Assembly (NCBI RefSeq): GCF_002954615.1
Contig: NZ_MSCJ01000004.1
Coordinates: forward strand, 1-39,192
DNA: 39,192 bases
Reading direction: 5' to 3'
Source: Photobacterium angustum
Lineage (GTDB): Bacteria > Pseudomonadota > Gammaproteobacteria > Enterobacterales > Vibrionaceae
Shown here: in pieces, positions 39,066 to 39,192 of the stretch
Position numbering within the stretch: the first letter of the stretch is position 1
Layout of the letters: every line of letters starts with the position of its first letter
The notes under the pieces: generated by a model
Told to the model about the DNA's origin: nothing
What the model saw: only the letters and a program-made list of their open reading frames with translations
Databases searched by the model: none
Position numbers and translations under genes: made by a program

Positions 39066-39192
39066 TTTGCTTACTTGATGGCACCCGTTTTTACGCCGAA
39101 TCTTGCATTACCTACAAGCCCGCCCTAAGAAATACCCCGTTATTAGTAACAGCAGGCCAAGGGATTTCCATTGCCGCTAACCGTGCTTGCAC
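39062..39192 (+). CDS. umuC: UmuC-like Y-family DNA polymerase, N-terminal part (continues at 1)
   Basis: The first 43 codons and two bases of umuC: MICLLDGTRFYAES matches the Y-family start (DxNxFYAxxE), with catalytic Asp6. The frame is open to the end of the window and continues without a break at base 1, so the molecule is circular. The ATG overlaps the UmuD-like stop. Confidence 0.92.
   Translation, partial: MICLLDGTRFYAESCITYKPALRNTPLLVTAGQGISIAANRAC

Overview
The 39,192-base window reads as one complete circular plasmid, linearised inside a gene. The last 131 bases start a umuC reading frame whose 44th codon is completed by base 1, and the frame then runs on to base 1150. The joined protein is 426 aa, the normal size for UmuC, with its catalytic residues in place. 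Gene content (ParF/ParG-like partition genes, three candidate replication systems, KfrA-like protein, resolvases, bacterial SodC with a Fur-like site, LuxE-like ligase, Vibrio-type regulators) suggests a marine gamma-proteobacterium of the Vibrionaceae, probably Photobacterium or a close relative. I infer this from protein character only. I see no relaxase, coupling ATPase, conjugation genes, rRNA, tRNA or CRISPR.

Layout: 38.3 kb through the join to 1.3 kb is a LexA-controlled umuDC operon whose UmuD is a fused double domain. 1.5-6.0 kb holds a MinE-like gene, a Fic protein, a pilin pseudogene, a TetR/DUF417 island and a serine recombinase. 6.4-8.1 kb is a leftward Crp-like/isochorismatase-like/Rid-like group. 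8.6-11.2 kb holds an XRE regulator and a KfrA-like gene set between two 360-bp GC-rich noncoding repeats. 11.3-15.8 kb is accessory: a small His/Cys secreted protein, a uracil-DNA-glycosylase-like protein, a lipoprotein, two unknowns, sodC and a second resolvase. 15.9-19.7 kb is the core: an iteron/RepA origin, a Rep_3 initiator and parFG. 20.1-31.6 kb is an AraC regulator plus a tight nine-gene operon for making and exporting a lipid-like product. 32.8-35.4 kb is a four-gene operon (membrane ATPase, secreted coiled coil, YdjM-like membrane protein, pseudopilin). 35.5-38.1 kb is a possible third replication module: an unknown regulator, eleven 23/24-bp iterons and a family-A-polymerase-like protein.

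The most striking architecture is that several modules lie between imperfect direct copies of backbone sequence: the lipid operon (490/609 bp copies of the parF start region), Rep_3 (about 100-bp copies with a DnaA box and an RHH-gene tail), kfrA (360-bp noncoding copies) and the polymerase-Rep/umuDC/fic arc (copies of the pilin region). The copies have diverged, so the plasmid looks like a mosaic of related replicons joined by homologous recombination rather than by simple transposition.

The best candidates for undescribed biology are the lipid operon, which combines a LuxE-like acyl-protein synthetase, a private IscU/IscS pair, a fatty acyl-AMP ligase, an ACP, a flavin monooxygenase and an MMPL/LolA-like/outer-membrane export set; the polymerase-like Rep with its iterons; the fused UmuD; and a dispersed family of TTACGTAA arrays that may be the plasmid's partition sites.
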